Positions 1 through 11,227 of a DNA stretch of 64,000 nucleotides are shown piece by piece. Source of the stretch: Bolinopsis microptera (taxonomy: Eukaryota > Ctenophora > Tentaculata > Lobata > Bolinopsidae); assembly GCF_026151205.1 (NCBI RefSeq), contig NC_087084.1, positions 7,985,394-8,049,393 of the forward strand, written 5' to 3'. A program made the translations under genes and the position numbers. Numbering within the stretch: the first letter of the stretch is position 1; each line of letters opens with the position of its first letter. Below the pieces are notes generated by a model. That model saw only the letters and a list, made by a program, of their open reading frames with translations. It did no database searches and was not told the origin of the DNA.

Positions 1-404
1 TTAGTCCCCATTTAGATTTATCCTACTCTTATCTTGGACAAAACATCTCGATCGTATCGTTATTAAACTAACTTGAAAACCATAAATAACTGTCAAAAAT
101 TCTGGGGACTTATGGGGACAAATGGTGAATTACGTCAACGAGTTGACCTCTAGTCCCCACGATTTTTAGTCCCCATTAGTCCCCAAAAGTCTCCATTGGT
201 AGTCATTTCCCTTCCCCCCCCCCCCCCCCTACTAAAGTCAACGAACTCATAAGTAATATACCTTTAATCTAGCAAGTTAATTAGCTATTTAATTTAAAAT
301 AGGTTAACATTTAAAATAAACCCCACTTTTACCAGCTCTATCCCTCTCAGGACCCAACGCTACTTCTTGGTGGGACGACTAACTCGACAGTCTACTAACT
401 GTTC
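1..404. other. Non-coding region with repeated AGTCCCCA motif
   Basis: No gene is visible. The first 200 bases contain several copies of AGTCCCCA or its complement TGGGGACT (for example near 3, 103, 154, 168 and 177), suggesting a decayed foldback or simple repeat. A C run of about 16 bases lies at 214-229, and homopolymer runs of this kind recur through the window. The remainder is AT-rich and shows no open frame with recognisable protein similarity. Confidence 0.4.
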
Positions 405-980
405 TCGTGACGTCACGACGACGTCACCTTTTGCGGTGACGTCACTGTCTGCTCTGATGACGTCACTGTTTTGCTGTGATGACGTCATGCTGTTATCTTG
501 ACGTTGTCACTCTCAAATGTCCCCTTTTAAAGACACTAGGTGTAGCATCTGGCCCTCTTACTTCGAGCTATATGAGGCCGCACGTGCGAGAGGTGACATC
601 CTCTCAGAGACATTGTCACAACGTCACGTGTCCGAATGTCACGTGTCAGAGCCCGAACCCTGCTCTGTGCAGTGTCTCCACGGCGGTCTTCTTTATTGTT
701 AGAGTTTACTGTTCCCCGGGCAGGAGAATAGTTTCCTAAGTTTTTTAGTGAGGTGATGGGAGGAAAATAACTCAGTAACTGCAGTTAACTAACTAATTAA
801 CTAATTAACTGATTAACAACAGATACCTCGGTGCTCCACAGTACGATAAGATACAGAACATTAACTGAGTTTTCCCCCTTCACCTCCTCAAAACTTAAAT
901 TTCTTTATCCTACTCTATCTGCCCCGACTAAACGGAAGATGACGTCATCACACGTGATATGACGTCACAGCACGTGATTT
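405..980. promoter_or_regulatory. Cluster of CRE (TGACGTCA) and CACGTG E-box sites
   Basis: Six perfect TGACGTCA octamers occur at 408-415, 437-444, 458-465, 480-487, 940-947 and 960-967, with one near-match beside the first. CACGTG hexamers lie at 581-586, 625-630, 640-645, 951-956 and 971-976. TGACGTCA is the classical CREB/ATF site and CACGTG the USF/MITF/Myc-type E-box. A random octamer is expected about once per 65 kb, so the density is far above chance. It could be the promoter or enhancer of a gene whose exons I cannot recognise, or a repeat-borne cluster. No coding exon is seen immediately next to it. Confidence 0.6.
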
Positions 981-3732
981 GCGTGTGCCTGTCATCAGCC
1001 GTTTTAGTTACCGTTGGTGCGGTTTAGGATACAAATTTATTCAATTGTGGTGTGTTTCTTACCATATTTTAATATCAGTTATTTTGTGCCGGGATATTAA
1101 TCCGTGTCCTGATATAACATCAAGATGGTATCTAGTTCTTTTCACCAAGATATACTATATTTCTCACAATGCATGTATGTCGTTCCTCTCCACCCCTTAC
1201 AAGCTAAATGTTTCTATCCTTATCACAGAGTTCGTTGATAGGTTACAGTTATAGGCCGTAAAAATATCAGATTTAAGAAAGTTATATTATGAGTCGGCAT
1301 CACAAACTTAAATGTATAGTAGCCTTGGCATTCACATCTCACAGTAAGTTAGTTACAGCCAATTTCAAATCAATAAATAGTTGTTTCTTAACCATTGCAC
1401 AACCTACTTTATAGTTTCCACTTGATAACTTCTACAACAAAGGTTGTGTTGCATACCAGCCGATTGAAACTGGTTGTACCGCGGGCACACACACTTATAT
1501 ATTGGTTTTATTATAGTAATAACGTTATGGTGGTAATATCATTTACAAAATTGTTTATTTTCCAGGGGGCGTTGTCCACGTGTTATTTAATAGTGTTTCC
1601 TTTTTTCGTGATGGTTTGATTTTTCGAGTCAACTATAAATCTTAAAGTTAAAGACTACTGGTTTGCTGCCATGGTAGCCTGTTGTTGGTAACTTGTTGTT
1701 AGTAACTTGTTGTCATGGTTACGATGAATAAGCTGACTACTAGGTAGTCCCCATGTGCTTAATTTAATATATCTGGTAGTTTTAGTCGACTATTAGCTGT
1801 TAAGAAATTGATGTTTTAAATTTAAATTTGATTTTATTGAAAGTGAAACCGCATAGATGTTCTCGATCGGTCGGAATATTGGTGATAATTACCGCCCCCC
1901 AGTGGTTTAAATTGTATCGTTGATTTCAATTTTAGGGAGTTGAAAACATTATATTATTATAATTTGTTATAATATTAAAAGCTATCTCTAATGTAATACA
2001 GGTATTACTATATAGCGTTTACAGAAAAAAGTGTTATAGTGTTATAGATGTTATTTTTTTAAATATGTAAATAGAACACACCACAATTTTTATGACCCGA
2101 AAATGAAGGCTCTCCCCTGGCAAGATTGGTCTGATTCTCCGAAATCGCACAACCAATTTCCCACCTGTTGGTATAATCTGCCAGAGAACGAGAGCTCTGA
2201 TCGTACGAAGTTTTACGTTCGGGTGTTAGTTATGATCATGGGCCCACAAAACGGTGGTTGCAGCCTGAAAACTCGAACCACCCACTTGTACGCTACCATG
2301 ATGATGTTGTAATATTTCGGGCTTTCTCTTCTGCCCGGAAATCTACCTGATTAATAATTCTAGGTCCTGAGCTCCTTGTCCGAGAGTGTTGCAAATTACA
2401 GTGTAATTTGTACAGATAACGACCCAGTGATTTCTACATCCCGTAGATGAAAAAATCATCAGCTGTATATCTCTCGGGTACTGGGGGTTTTGGGCACTGT
2501 TTCATTGGCTACTGTTATTTATGTATATAGATTGCTATACCTATTTGTGCTAAATTGTTTAATGTAGATAAGAGCGTTTTACTTGTTCTACACGCATTTA
2601 TCGTATATTTATAGCGCACGTCTACTGATTGGCAGTTCTGATAACACACCGGTTACCTCATTGCTCATATCCGTATTATACCAAACGGTTGCAAGATATT
2701 GCGCGGCCGAACACTGGAACTGCCACTCATCTGCATCAGCCATCTATGACTATATCATTGGACGATATTTGACATTCCTTATCTGGACTGACAATTATGG
2801 ACAGAAAGATTTGTTCGAACTTATATGATAGTAACCGACATAATGTTAACGCTGAGCTGAAAATTGGTGACATATGATCATGAATAATATTGATACATGT
2901 TTCGTATCCCGCCTTCGGCGGCGCGCGCTTCGCGCGCGAAAAGTGGCATGCAACGTATGTCAAGAATAATACGTAATAAAGTTTATTGCCTGGGACCCCG
3001 CAATTTAATTTTTATAATGTTCATAAACATATGTTTAAACATTACCTGGGGACCTCAGGCTATCATGTTCATAAACATAGAGATTCGGCGGAATGACAGG
3101 CTGAGCGCGGCCCAGTATAATAGTAAGTTCAAACACTGAATGTTTCAAATGAAGTTTTAGGGAAAATTGAAGGACGCAGTTATTTAAGCAATAGTAAGGC
3201 CGAGAGACAAAATGAATATTTTTGGTTTCATCCTTATGTGTTAAAAAAGCGTTTTGTAAATACTTATTCCACTGGGAAGTTTTAATGAATTATTTATATA
3301 TAATGTATTGGATTTTACTAATTAATAAAATTGAATTCGATAAATTATTGTAGCGCGATGCGTTACTGTGCCGCGCCGCGCATGGCGCAATCAATGCGCT
3401 ACTGTGCCTTTGTCATTTGTAGGTTTACAACCTACCAGGACGCGCGCCGAGTTGGACTCGTCGACGGTCCTAATATATATATCAGATATTATACGAGAAT
3501 CACCCGTTAACTGTGTCTCGCCGAGCTGCGATGAATTGACATCGTCAATTAAAGAAATTATTAATGTCGATGGAAAAAAGATATTCATTTCAATTATTTT
3601 TCTATTTAGTGCAATGATATGTTGTTGACACTTGTAATGGTGTTATGTCATAATTTTTACTTGTAGCGCGATGCACTACTTATACTGGGCCGCGCCGCGC
3701 ATCCAATATAATGCCTCTCGCAACCACAAATC
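981..3732. other. No recognisable gene
   Basis: Only short open frames without recognisable similarity are present. The region is mostly AT-rich. Short GC-rich palindromic islands made of GGCGCGCGC-type sequence occur near 2918-2938, 3370-3400 and 3685-3700; similar GC-rich blocks form the arms of the foldback that follows, so these are probably fragments of the same repeat family. Confidence 0.35.
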
Positions 3733-4232
<500 letters not shown>

Positions 4233-4689
4233 GTCAATTACTTACTGAATAAAGAAATTCGGCGGAATGACATGCCCAATAATGAGTAAACATTAAAAAA
4301 CTCAGAATAAATTTAACTTTCATTTTTATTTTTATATATCTTGCAGAGATATATAAAAGCATGTGCATGGATGGCGAACAATTTCATGAGACTGAACGAA
4401 ACGATGACAAAACGAAGACAAAACGAAGACAAAACTACTGGTGTTAGGAAAGAGCCATGTTCTAAAAAAGTGTGAACTCAGTGTCAGACTGGAATTTGGA
4501 AACACTAAAATTCTACCTACGGAGTGCAAAGGAGACAGCTGAAAGAGTCTAGGTAAGGTGTTAAATTTGATAAAACTTTAAATATAGAAAGACAAATCAA
4601 TAGTACGAAAAGGAAATGTAGCTGGACAATGATGAACCTAAGAACAACGAACTATTGGCAATTGGTTGTTACCTGGATGAAGGCATTAA
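4233..4689. other. No recognisable gene
   Basis: AT-rich non-coding sequence with no open frame of recognisable type. It leads into the LINE fragment that starts near 4690, and its last part may be decayed LINE sequence. Confidence 0.3.
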
Positions 4690-5455
4690 ACTGATGTTGG
4701 CGAAACAACTGGTTATATTTAAGTTAGATTACTGTAATTTGCTGTACATGAATCTACCCAAGACCACATCAAACAAACTAAGATCAATCCTTAATGGGGC
4801 AGTTCGTTTCACTATAACATAGAAGATAGAACCACGGACTTGGTCCCCTTCTATAAAAAGACCCACATACCAGTGGCGTAACGTTGCCTGTTGGCGCCCC
4901 CCTGCCGAAAAAAGCGCCCCCCCTGTTGGCGCCCCCTCCCCTTTTGGTGCCCCTCCCTAAAATTGAACAAATTAGGTGATTTTAGAGAATACGCCGGTAA
5001 AATCTCTAAAAAAGTGTGTATCTAGAGCAAAACGCGCAGTTTTGCTAGTACTTTAGTTAAGTTTTCGAAATGGTCCCACATTCAAACGACGATTTGGCGC
5101 CCCCCTAAGACGGCGCCCCCCTGCACAGCGGGGTCAGCAGGGCCTTTCGTTACGCCACTGCCACATACTCCCTATGGACCAGCGAATCTTCTTTAAAGTT
5201 TGTCTACTAACCCACAAATAAGTTCACGGTACTGCCCCTGGTTACCTCAAAGCATTACTGGATGTGGATGTAGTGGCTACTGAACTCTCAAACACCGTGA
5301 CCAGGTCAAAGAGACCGGATGACCATCTCATGCTCAAGATACCAAAGAATAAAAAGTCCAAAGTTTATGACAGACGTTTCTCAAGCCATGCACTGGTTGC
5401 ATGGAACTCTCTTCCAGTGATGTTGAGACGTAATTACTGATACAAACTTTTTCGA
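4690..5455 (+). mobile_element. Decayed CR1/L2-type LINE fragment (RT C-terminus), split by a hAT MITE
   Basis: On the plus strand the segment before 4870 encodes KLDYCNLLYMNLPKTTSNKL, and the segment from 5161 encodes HILPMDQRIFFKVCLL, then HGTAPGYLKALL and later YDRRFSSHALVAWNSLP. These match the C-terminal part of CR1/L2-like reverse transcriptase polyproteins (the SRLDYCNSLL, LPV..RI.FK..LL and WNSLP.. blocks). An in-frame stop follows THK, so it is a relic. It is 5'-truncated and interrupted by the 290-bp hAT MITE. The clade assignment is from motif memory, not from a search. Confidence 0.75.
4871..5160. mobile_element. hAT-type MITE with perfect 8-bp target duplication
   Basis: The element begins CAGTGGCGTAACG and ends with the inverted CGTTACGCCACTG. 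It is flanked by identical 8-bp copies CCACATAC at 4863-4870 and 5161-5168. CAGTGGC-type termini and 8-bp duplications are hallmarks of the hAT superfamily. The interior is rich in GGCGCCCCC blocks and has no coding capacity. It sits inside the LINE fragment, whose frame resumes across the excised element, so it is younger than that LINE. A related copy lies at 28634-28946. Confidence 0.93.
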
Positions 5456-6060
5456 ATGTTAAAGAAGGCCAAGAGTGCTGGGGATGTTGGCAAAACAAAG
5501 GATCTATTGGGGCACCTTGGAGTTGAGATAACAATTGTTGGTCTTGTGGTGGTGTTAGCTTACACTATTTGTAATCAGAAACTGTCGCTTATTCTTTCTT
5601 GGAGGCTGACCGCCATGAAAGGATTATGGGAATTATGTGAACGAAAATAGTCAAATATCATTTTTATATAAAGGATTAGAGCCTAGTATAGAGGTAAATT
5701 TTAAGTCAATAGCTTGTCGCGTGTGAAGCTCATCTCTCTTGAAGCCAACATACATGCTACTTGTACAACAACGTGTCCGTACCACCGCAGTCTGGCAGAT
5801 CCAATATTGGTCTCGATAAACTTAACACCAGTACACCTGTGAACTTCATCATTGGAGACATGGTAGAACCACTTTGTGTTCAGGATTCTTCTCAGGGAGG
5901 TCTGATGGAAAACGACAACATGCTCCCTCTGCTTCTTGGAACTATGTTCCAGACTTCAGGATTGTGAGATCAGCAGCTCCAGAGGTGCGGATTTTGGTAA
6001 GTGTTTTTATAATTTTGCTGTTCCAGATCTCGTTCAATGCAAAATTGACTTATTGAATTC
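5456..6060. other. Region without assignable gene
   Basis: Short plus-strand open frames occur (for example 5761-5967), but they lack recognisable motifs. The first part may be 3' sequence of the LINE fragment that ends near 5455. A potential donor (GGTAAGTG) follows at about 5996, so a host exon cannot be excluded, but no partner exon is visible. Confidence 0.25.
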
Positions 6061-9000
6061 CTAGCTCAGGGACAGGAGTGGCTACCTTCGGGTAGTGTCG
6101 GAGAAGAAGAAGAAGAAGAAGAAGAACTCACCACATCATTTACCCTGAGCAGACAGTTCGATTGGTTAAAGTCTGATAAAAAGTTCAACTCAAGTTGATG
6201 TTCCTGCGGTTCAAACCCAAATGTTCCGGTAGCGTGGCTTTGGGAAATGACCATTTGCCACCATGGAGGGGACTCCATGGGGTCATTTAGCTATTTGAAA
6301 AACAACTATGATGAATTTAAACAGCACTAGGGTTAAAACACGAATCTTGTGGAGGGTCGGCAGTTTTATGACTTGGTTGGCTTAAAACCCAATCTGGGAG
6401 GGCCAGGCGATGATGTACTGTCGTACCCAACACAACACAACAGGATAAGTACAGAACCGGAAAAGAAGAGCAGTAATAGTGGCAGCGTTGTGTCGTGTAG
6501 TAGGAAAACGTTCATCGGGACACTGAACGTTCGTACTGTTAGGGAACAGTATAAGAGGATAGAGTTAGCATCGCTCTTCCTTGAGAGTAGAGTTGCAGTT
6601 TTAGGGGTACAAGAGCACCGGATGGTGCATGAGGAGGAGATCAAGATCCAGAGTTTTGAGAAGGGTGTGCACCTGGTGACCACACCTGCTTGGAGAAACA
6701 CCCGACAAGCTGCTACTGGTGGAGTTGGGTTTATGCTGACCAAGCAGGCCTACAAAGCAGTGAGTCTCATGAAATCGTTTGGGAAGCGAATTTTTCTCAT
6801 ATCCTTTGATGGAAACCCACGGCTTACAGTAATAACGGTGTACAGTCCCACTGAAGCAGCATCAAATGAAGAGGCAGAGGACTTTCACGAGGGACTAAGA
6901 TCTGCATTAGGAGAGGTACCAGCCCATCATCTGCTAATGGTTGTTGGTGATCTTAACGCCCATTTTAGCAGATTAAATGAGGAGGATTCAGGTTGGTACT
7001 GGCATCGAGTATCCAACAGAAACGGATCGCTTCTCAGGGATACTTTGTTGGAGGGAAACCTTGAGGCAACTAACCACCGATTCCAGAAACGTCCCTGTAA
7101 ACTATGGACGTATCTCTCTGACGGAACACTGAGCAAGAGTCAGATTGATTACATCCTGATAAGGAAGAAGTGGCGTAACTCAGTCAAGGACACTGTTGTG
7201 TCCAATTCTTTTAACTCTCTTGGGTCGGACCACCGTCTAGTAGTTAGTTCAGTCAAACTCATCCTGCGAAAGTGCCAGAATGCACCTAGAGTAGTAAGAT
7301 ATGACTACAGACTGCTCAAAGAGAATAAGGAGTTGCAAGCCTTGTATTCTGTGGAGGTGAAAAACAGATTCTCTATGCTACTGGAGGAAAAATCTAGTGA
7401 GCAGAACAATCCCACGATTCAGTACGGAAAGCTTATGGATGCCGTGAAAGCAACCAATCATAAGTTGCTTAAGCCCATCCCAAGAAGACAACGTAACAAC
7501 CCCTCCCAAGATCCTAGGGTATCGGAGAGGAGGAGAACTCTGTTTCAGGCCAAAGACGCATATCATGAGAATCCTACAGAGGAGAGTAGAGAGGTAGTTA
7601 AGGAGTGTAAGGATGCACTTGCAGTGAGCTACAAAGAGGTTGAGGAGGAGACTCTTGTTTCTAGGATCAGGCGGGCTGAGGATGCTGCTGGCAGGTGCAA
7701 GAATAAGGAAAGCTGGGACCTTATTAATGACATAAATGGCAGGAAAAGCAAGCCATGCAGCCTGGTTGATGGAGGTAGTGCAGAGGGGAGATTGAAGAGC
7801 TGGAAGGACCACTTCACTAAGCTCCTGGGTCAACCACCATCTGTACCTGACCAGAAAATAGTTATCCAAACCATCCACCCCCAGCAGGATATAGAGACTG
7901 GTCTGTTTTGCAGGGAGGAGTTAGCGGAGGCGAGGAAACAGATCAAGGAGGGTAAGGCCTATGGTGATGATGGCATAGCTCCAGAGATTCTCAAAAGAGT
8001 GGACATGGACGACCTGATTCTAGAGTTCTGTAACAGCGCTCTGGTTGATGGAGAAATCCCCGATCAATGGCGGCAACTCAACATCGTGCCTGTGCCAAAG
8101 AAAGGAAATCTAACTAAAGTGGATAACTACAGAGGAATCGCTCTTACGTCCATTGTTAGTAAGACCCTGAATCGTATGATCCTTAACAGAATCAAACCAG
8201 CGATGGAGAAAATCCTGAGGATCAACCAAAACGGATTTCGGGAGGGACGCAGTACCACCAGCCACATTCTGTGTCTAAGGAGGATCTTGGAGGGGGCTAG
8301 AGACAAAAACCTGACCGCCCTTCTCTTGTTCATCGATTTTAAGAAGGCCTTTGATAGCATTCATAGGGGTATATTGATGAAGATACTCCTGGCATATGGG
8401 ATACCAGAGCCCATTGTTAGGCTGATAGATGCTATGTACAAGGACACCATGGCACGAGTCATCACGGAGGATGGTCTGACTGAAGCTTTCCTTATACTTG
8501 CTGGAGTTATGCAGGGAGATACACTGGCGCCCTACCTCTACGTGATTGTCATTGACTATGTGATGACAACAGCACTTAGAGGCAAAGATCTGGGCTTCAC
8601 AGTCAACCCCAGAAGAAGCAGGAGATACCCAGCAGTTAAGATGACAGATGTCGACTTTGCTGACGATCTTGCACTGACAACAGACACCGCAGAGCAAGCG
8701 CAAGATCTTCTCCTCAGTGTGGAGCTGGCTGCCAACTCCGTTGGACTTCACCTCAACGAGAATAAGACGAAGTACATCAGTGTCAATCTCTCTGAGTCTG
8801 ACTCTACCGTCATTAAAGCAGCAAGTGGGCAGGAGATAGAGCAAGTAGATGACTTTGTCTACCTTGGAAGCAGAATAATGAGTGCGGAGAAGGACTTTGA
8901 TGTTAGGAAAGCAAAGGCATGGGGGGCCTGTCATCAGTTAAAGACAACCTGGAAGTCTGGAATGCGCAGGGACTTAAAGATCCGTGTCTTTCGAGCAACG

Positions 9001-9430
9001 GTTGAGCCCGTACTCCTGTACGGCTCTGAAGCTTGGACGATAAGCCAATCCATGACTAATCGGATCAATGGATGCTACACTAGAATGCTCCGGATGGCCT
9101 TGAACATACGTTGGCCACAAATCATCAACAACAGTGATTTATACGGCAACATCCCCAAGCCATCAGCGATGATAGCCTCCAGAAGAATGAGACTGGCTGG
9201 ACATGTAGCCAGGCATGACGACCTTCTGGCAAACCAACTTCTGTTCTGGGACCCTCAGCATGGATACAGGAGACCGGGGAGGCCCCACCTTACGTTTCTG
9301 GACATGCTAAAGAAGGACACCAGTCTTTCCTGTGTTGAAGAGATAAGATCTGTTATGCTTGACCGCGACGTGTGGCGAGGAATTGTAGTTGCTCGGACCA
9401 AGAAGCCGACTTAAGTCAGTCAGTAAGTCA
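6061..9430 (+). mobile_element. RTE-like non-LTR retrotransposon (nearly full length)
   Basis: One long plus-strand frame encodes an AP-type endonuclease followed by a reverse transcriptase. It is preceded by a short leader containing a GAAGAAGAA tract (about 6101-6126) and followed by a very short 3' tail reading AAGTCAGTCAGTAAGTCAG. The same tail motif ends a second, truncated fragment near 19630 on the minus strand, which supports it as the true 3' end. The 5' boundary is not defined and no clear target duplication was found. The right end abuts the mariner-like MITE that starts at 9443. Confidence 0.85.
6349..9414 (+). CDS. RTE-type LINE polyprotein: AP endonuclease + reverse transcriptase
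   Basis: The frame is open for about 1020 codons without interruption. The endonuclease/exonuclease/phosphatase fold spans about residues 53-300, with LNVRT, GVQEHR, GDLNAHF (about 200), SQIDYIL (about 263) and SDHR (about 293). The reverse transcriptase spans about 575-800, with YRGIALTS, NGFREGRSTTSH, FIDFKKAFDSI (about 661), GVMQGDTLAP (about 718) and the FADD catalytic box (about 769). The C-terminal block RRMRLAGHVARHDD and WRGIVVA is typical of RTE-like elements. The frame opens at 6337, but the first in-frame ATG is at 6622, inside the endonuclease. The GTG at 6349 may therefore be a mutated start, or the 5' end is lost. Without a good ATG the copy may be immobile although all catalytic motifs remain. 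Confidence 0.9.
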   Translation: MEGRQFYDLVGLKPNLGGPGDDVLSYPTQHNRISTEPEKKSSNSGSVVSCSRKTFIGTLNVRTVREQYKRIELASLFLESRVAVLGVQEHRMVHEEEIKIQSFEKGVHLVTTPAWRNTRQAATGGVGFMLTKQAYKAVSLMKSFGKRIFLISFDGNPRLTVITVYSPTEAASNEEAEDFHEGLRSALGEVPAHHLLMVVGDLNAHFSRLNEEDSGWYWHRVSNRNGSLLRDTLLEGNLEATNHRFQKRPCKLWTYLSDGTLSKSQIDYILIRKKWRNSVKDTVVSNSFNSLGSDHRLVVSSVKLILRKCQNAPRVVRYDYRLLKENKELQALYSVEVKNRFSMLLEEKSSEQNNPTIQYGKLMDAVKATNHKLLKPIPRRQRNNPSQDPRVSERRRTLFQAKDAYHENPTEESREVVKECKDALAVSYKEVEEETLVSRIRRAEDAAGRCKNKESWDLINDINGRKSKPCSLVDGGSAEGRLKSWKDHFTKLLGQPPSVPDQKIVIQTIHPQQDIETGLFCREELAEARKQIKEGKAYGDDGIAPEILKRVDMDDLILEFCNSALVDGEIPDQWRQLNIVPVPKKGNLTKVDNYRGIALTSIVSKTLNRMILNRIKPAMEKILRINQNGFREGRSTTSHILCLRRILEGARDKNLTALLLFIDFKKAFDSIHRGILMKILLAYGIPEPIVRLIDAMYKDTMARVITEDGLTEAFLILAGVMQGDTLAPYLYVIVIDYVMTTALRGKDLGFTVNPRRSRRYPAVKMTDVDFADDLALTTDTAEQAQDLLLSVELAANSVGLHLNENKTKYISVNLSESDSTVIKAASGQEIEQVDDFVYLGSRIMSAEKDFDVRKAKAWGACHQLKTTWKSGMRRDLKIRVFRATVEPVLLYGSEAWTISQSMTNRINGCYTRMLRMALNIRWPQIINNSDLYGNIPKPSAMIASRRMRLAGHVARHDDLLANQLLFWDPQHGYRRPGRPHLTFLDMLKKDTSLSCVEEIRSVMLDRDVWRGIVVARTKKPT

Positions 9431-9455
9431 GAATTCTGTATAATAGGGTGGCCCA

Positions 9456-9704
9456 TGTTATTGGAATAAAACGACTTGATGATGATAAACAATCTGAAAG
9501 GAAAATATATCAAACATATAAAACATATAAATCATATAAATGAATCCATAACAATTAGCAGGGTGAAATCAAACGAACGAAAAGGTGTGAGTAAACAATT
9601 AAATACTTAAACTCACAAACTTACCACTGGGTAGATCTCATAAACATTGCTAAAATATAAACAGATTAGATAATTGAAATAATAAGAACTATTTCAATAT
9701 AACA
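9456..9704 (-). repeat. LTR (3' LTR of the minus-strand copia TRIM)
   Basis: 249 bp with TG...CA ends (TGTTATT...AATATAACA), near-identical to 10476-10724 (one T/C difference, near 9514). On the minus strand it is the downstream LTR, preceded by the polypurine tract. Confidence 0.95.
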
Positions 9705-10267
9705 ATCTCCCGCCAAACAAAAGCCAAATATAAAAAATTGTCTACCCAGTCAAATGCTACAAAAACTACATAGCTTCATGTACCCAGAGGAACAGTGATT
9801 GTTTAAATTAAAACTTTAGAGTTTTCCCATGAATAAAATATTAAAATACTAATCATGCACAAACAACACACTTACAAGTTGGAAACAACTTGTTTAAAAT
9901 AAATTAAAAACTTAAGGTTTTACATTGAATTACAAATGAGCTACTCAAAGTACAACTTTTAAAAGAACAATTCAATTCACCGGATACAACAGTTTTCATC
10001 TAAAATTCAGTTTATATTGAAACACATCTGTACACTTTATGTAAACCCAAAATATATACTTTAAGTGGAAATCAACAATCTCCTCACAACCAGTCCTCTA
10101 AAACAAACCTCACTACTAGTCCATAATTCCCACCTCAAAAAAAATGGAGCCCACACAAATTAAACACAGTGCTTCAACACAACAGAACCAAACTTCTCCT
10201 GCAATCCAGTGAAGTGTCTGAACAGAAACAAAAGAGACTTTTCGAAGACTGATGAAGGAGTTCTTTT

Positions 10268-10435
10268 CTACAGCTGGATGTTAAACTCTCCTGTGGTGAG
10301 GACATGAATCAATGACTCATTTGGAGCAGTAGTCTTGGTCAGACAATCAGTAACTTTTTCCCACAGGTTAACAAGTAATTTCCATCGCGTATAGTTTGAT
10401 CCATCAAACTTTGGCGTTGCATACTTCCGAGACAT
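10268..10435 (-). pseudogene. Truncated copia gag start (55 codons)
   Basis: Immediately downstream of the primer-binding site on the minus strand, an ATG at 10435 opens a 55-codon frame beginning MSRKYATPKFDGSNYTRWK. FDGxNYxxWK is the conserved N-terminal start of Ty1/copia gag. The frame stops at 10268 and no nucleocapsid, protease, integrase or RT follows, so this is the remnant kept by a non-autonomous derivative. It may persist because the packaging signal overlaps it (inference). Confidence 0.85.
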
Positions 10436-10475
10436 GGTGACAGTTCGTTTCTCTCCAACTCCGTTCTGCTACCAA

Positions 10476-10724
10476 TGTTATTGGAATAAAACGACTTGAT
10501 GATGATAAACAATCTGAAAGGAAAATATATCAAACACATAAAACATATAAATCATATAAATGAATCCATAACAATTAGCAGGGTGAAATCAAACGAACGA
10601 AAAGGTGTGAGTAAACAATTAAATACTTAAACTCACAAACTTACCACTGGGTAGATCTCATAAACATTGCTAAAATATAAACAGATTAGATAATTGAAAT
10701 AATAAGAACTATTTCAATATAACA
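10476..10724 (-). repeat. LTR (5' LTR of the minus-strand copia TRIM)
   Basis: 249 bp, near-identical to 9456-9704. On the minus strand it is the upstream LTR, followed by the tRNA-Met-type primer site at 10461-10475. Confidence 0.95.
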
Positions 10725-11227
10725 GCCCATAAGTGACTACCCACACGCAACCTCTTAATAACTCACGTAATTCGTCTCCAAATTGCACCAAAATTTCAGA
10801 GATTATAGATATGGGTCAAACTTAGATGTCCTGAAAGTTTCGTAAGCCACGCCCAATAACTGTGGGCGTGGCGTGACACTCCCTCTTTTTCACTATTGTC
10901 TTCATAAAATGAGAACGCTTTAAGCTAAGAACTCCAAATTTTTTGCACACATTTGGCTTGATAATTGAAAACCTTTCCCAAAGTTTCAAGTTCATTGGTT
11001 AAAATATGGCTAAGTTATGACCATTTCAAAACTCATCGGATACGTGATCCGAGCACTCAGTCAGTGATCTCGTCACTTGGTTAATGGCCCACTGTAATTG
11101 GGCGTGGCTTACGAAACTTTCAGGAAATCTAAGTTTGACCCATATCTATAATCTCTGAAATTTTGGTGCAATTACGTGAGTTATTAAGAGGTTGCGTGTG
11201 GGTAGTCACTTATGGGCCACCCTATTA

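Larger units (their letters stand above)
9456..10724 (-). mobile_element. Ty1/copia-type terminal-repeat retrotransposon in miniature (TRIM)
   Basis: Two 249-bp direct repeats (9456-9704 and 10476-10724) differ at one position. Each begins TGTTATTGG and ends ATATAACA, and they are flanked by the 5-bp duplication GCCCA (9451-9455 and 10725-10729). Read on the minus strand, the right LTR is followed directly by TTGGTAGCAGAACGG (10461-10475), the initiator-tRNA-Met-type primer site usual for Ty1/copia. A purine tract GGCGGGAGAT precedes the left LTR. The interior is only 771 bp with no pol. It inserted into the left terminus of the mariner-like MITE, so it is younger than that element. Confidence 0.95.
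9443..11225. mobile_element. Mariner-like long MITE (TA target site), split by a copia TRIM
   Basis: The left end ATAGGGTGGCCCA (9443-9455) continues at 10725 as GCCCATAAGTGACTACCCAC. The right end near 11190-11225 is the inverted complement (GTCACTTATGGGCCACCCTAT), with TA dinucleotides at 9441-9442 and 11226-11227. Longer inverted arms continue inward, including a GGGCGTGGCTTACGAAAC block and its complement GTTTCGTAAGCCACGCCC. No transposase is encoded. The same family recurs, undivided, at 42011-43824. TA duplication and CAGGGTGGCCC-like termini point to Tc1/mariner mobilisation. Confidence 0.85.

Noticed and set aside
2227-2300. tRNA-like sequence (GGTGGTTGCAGCC...ACTCGAACCACCC)
   Set aside because: No complete cloverleaf or proper A/B boxes can be drawn; acceptor and anticodon arms do not pair.
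2103-2312. 69-codon plus-strand frame starting ATGAAGGCTC
   Set aside because: No recognisable motif, no splice partner and unremarkable composition; cannot be told from chance.
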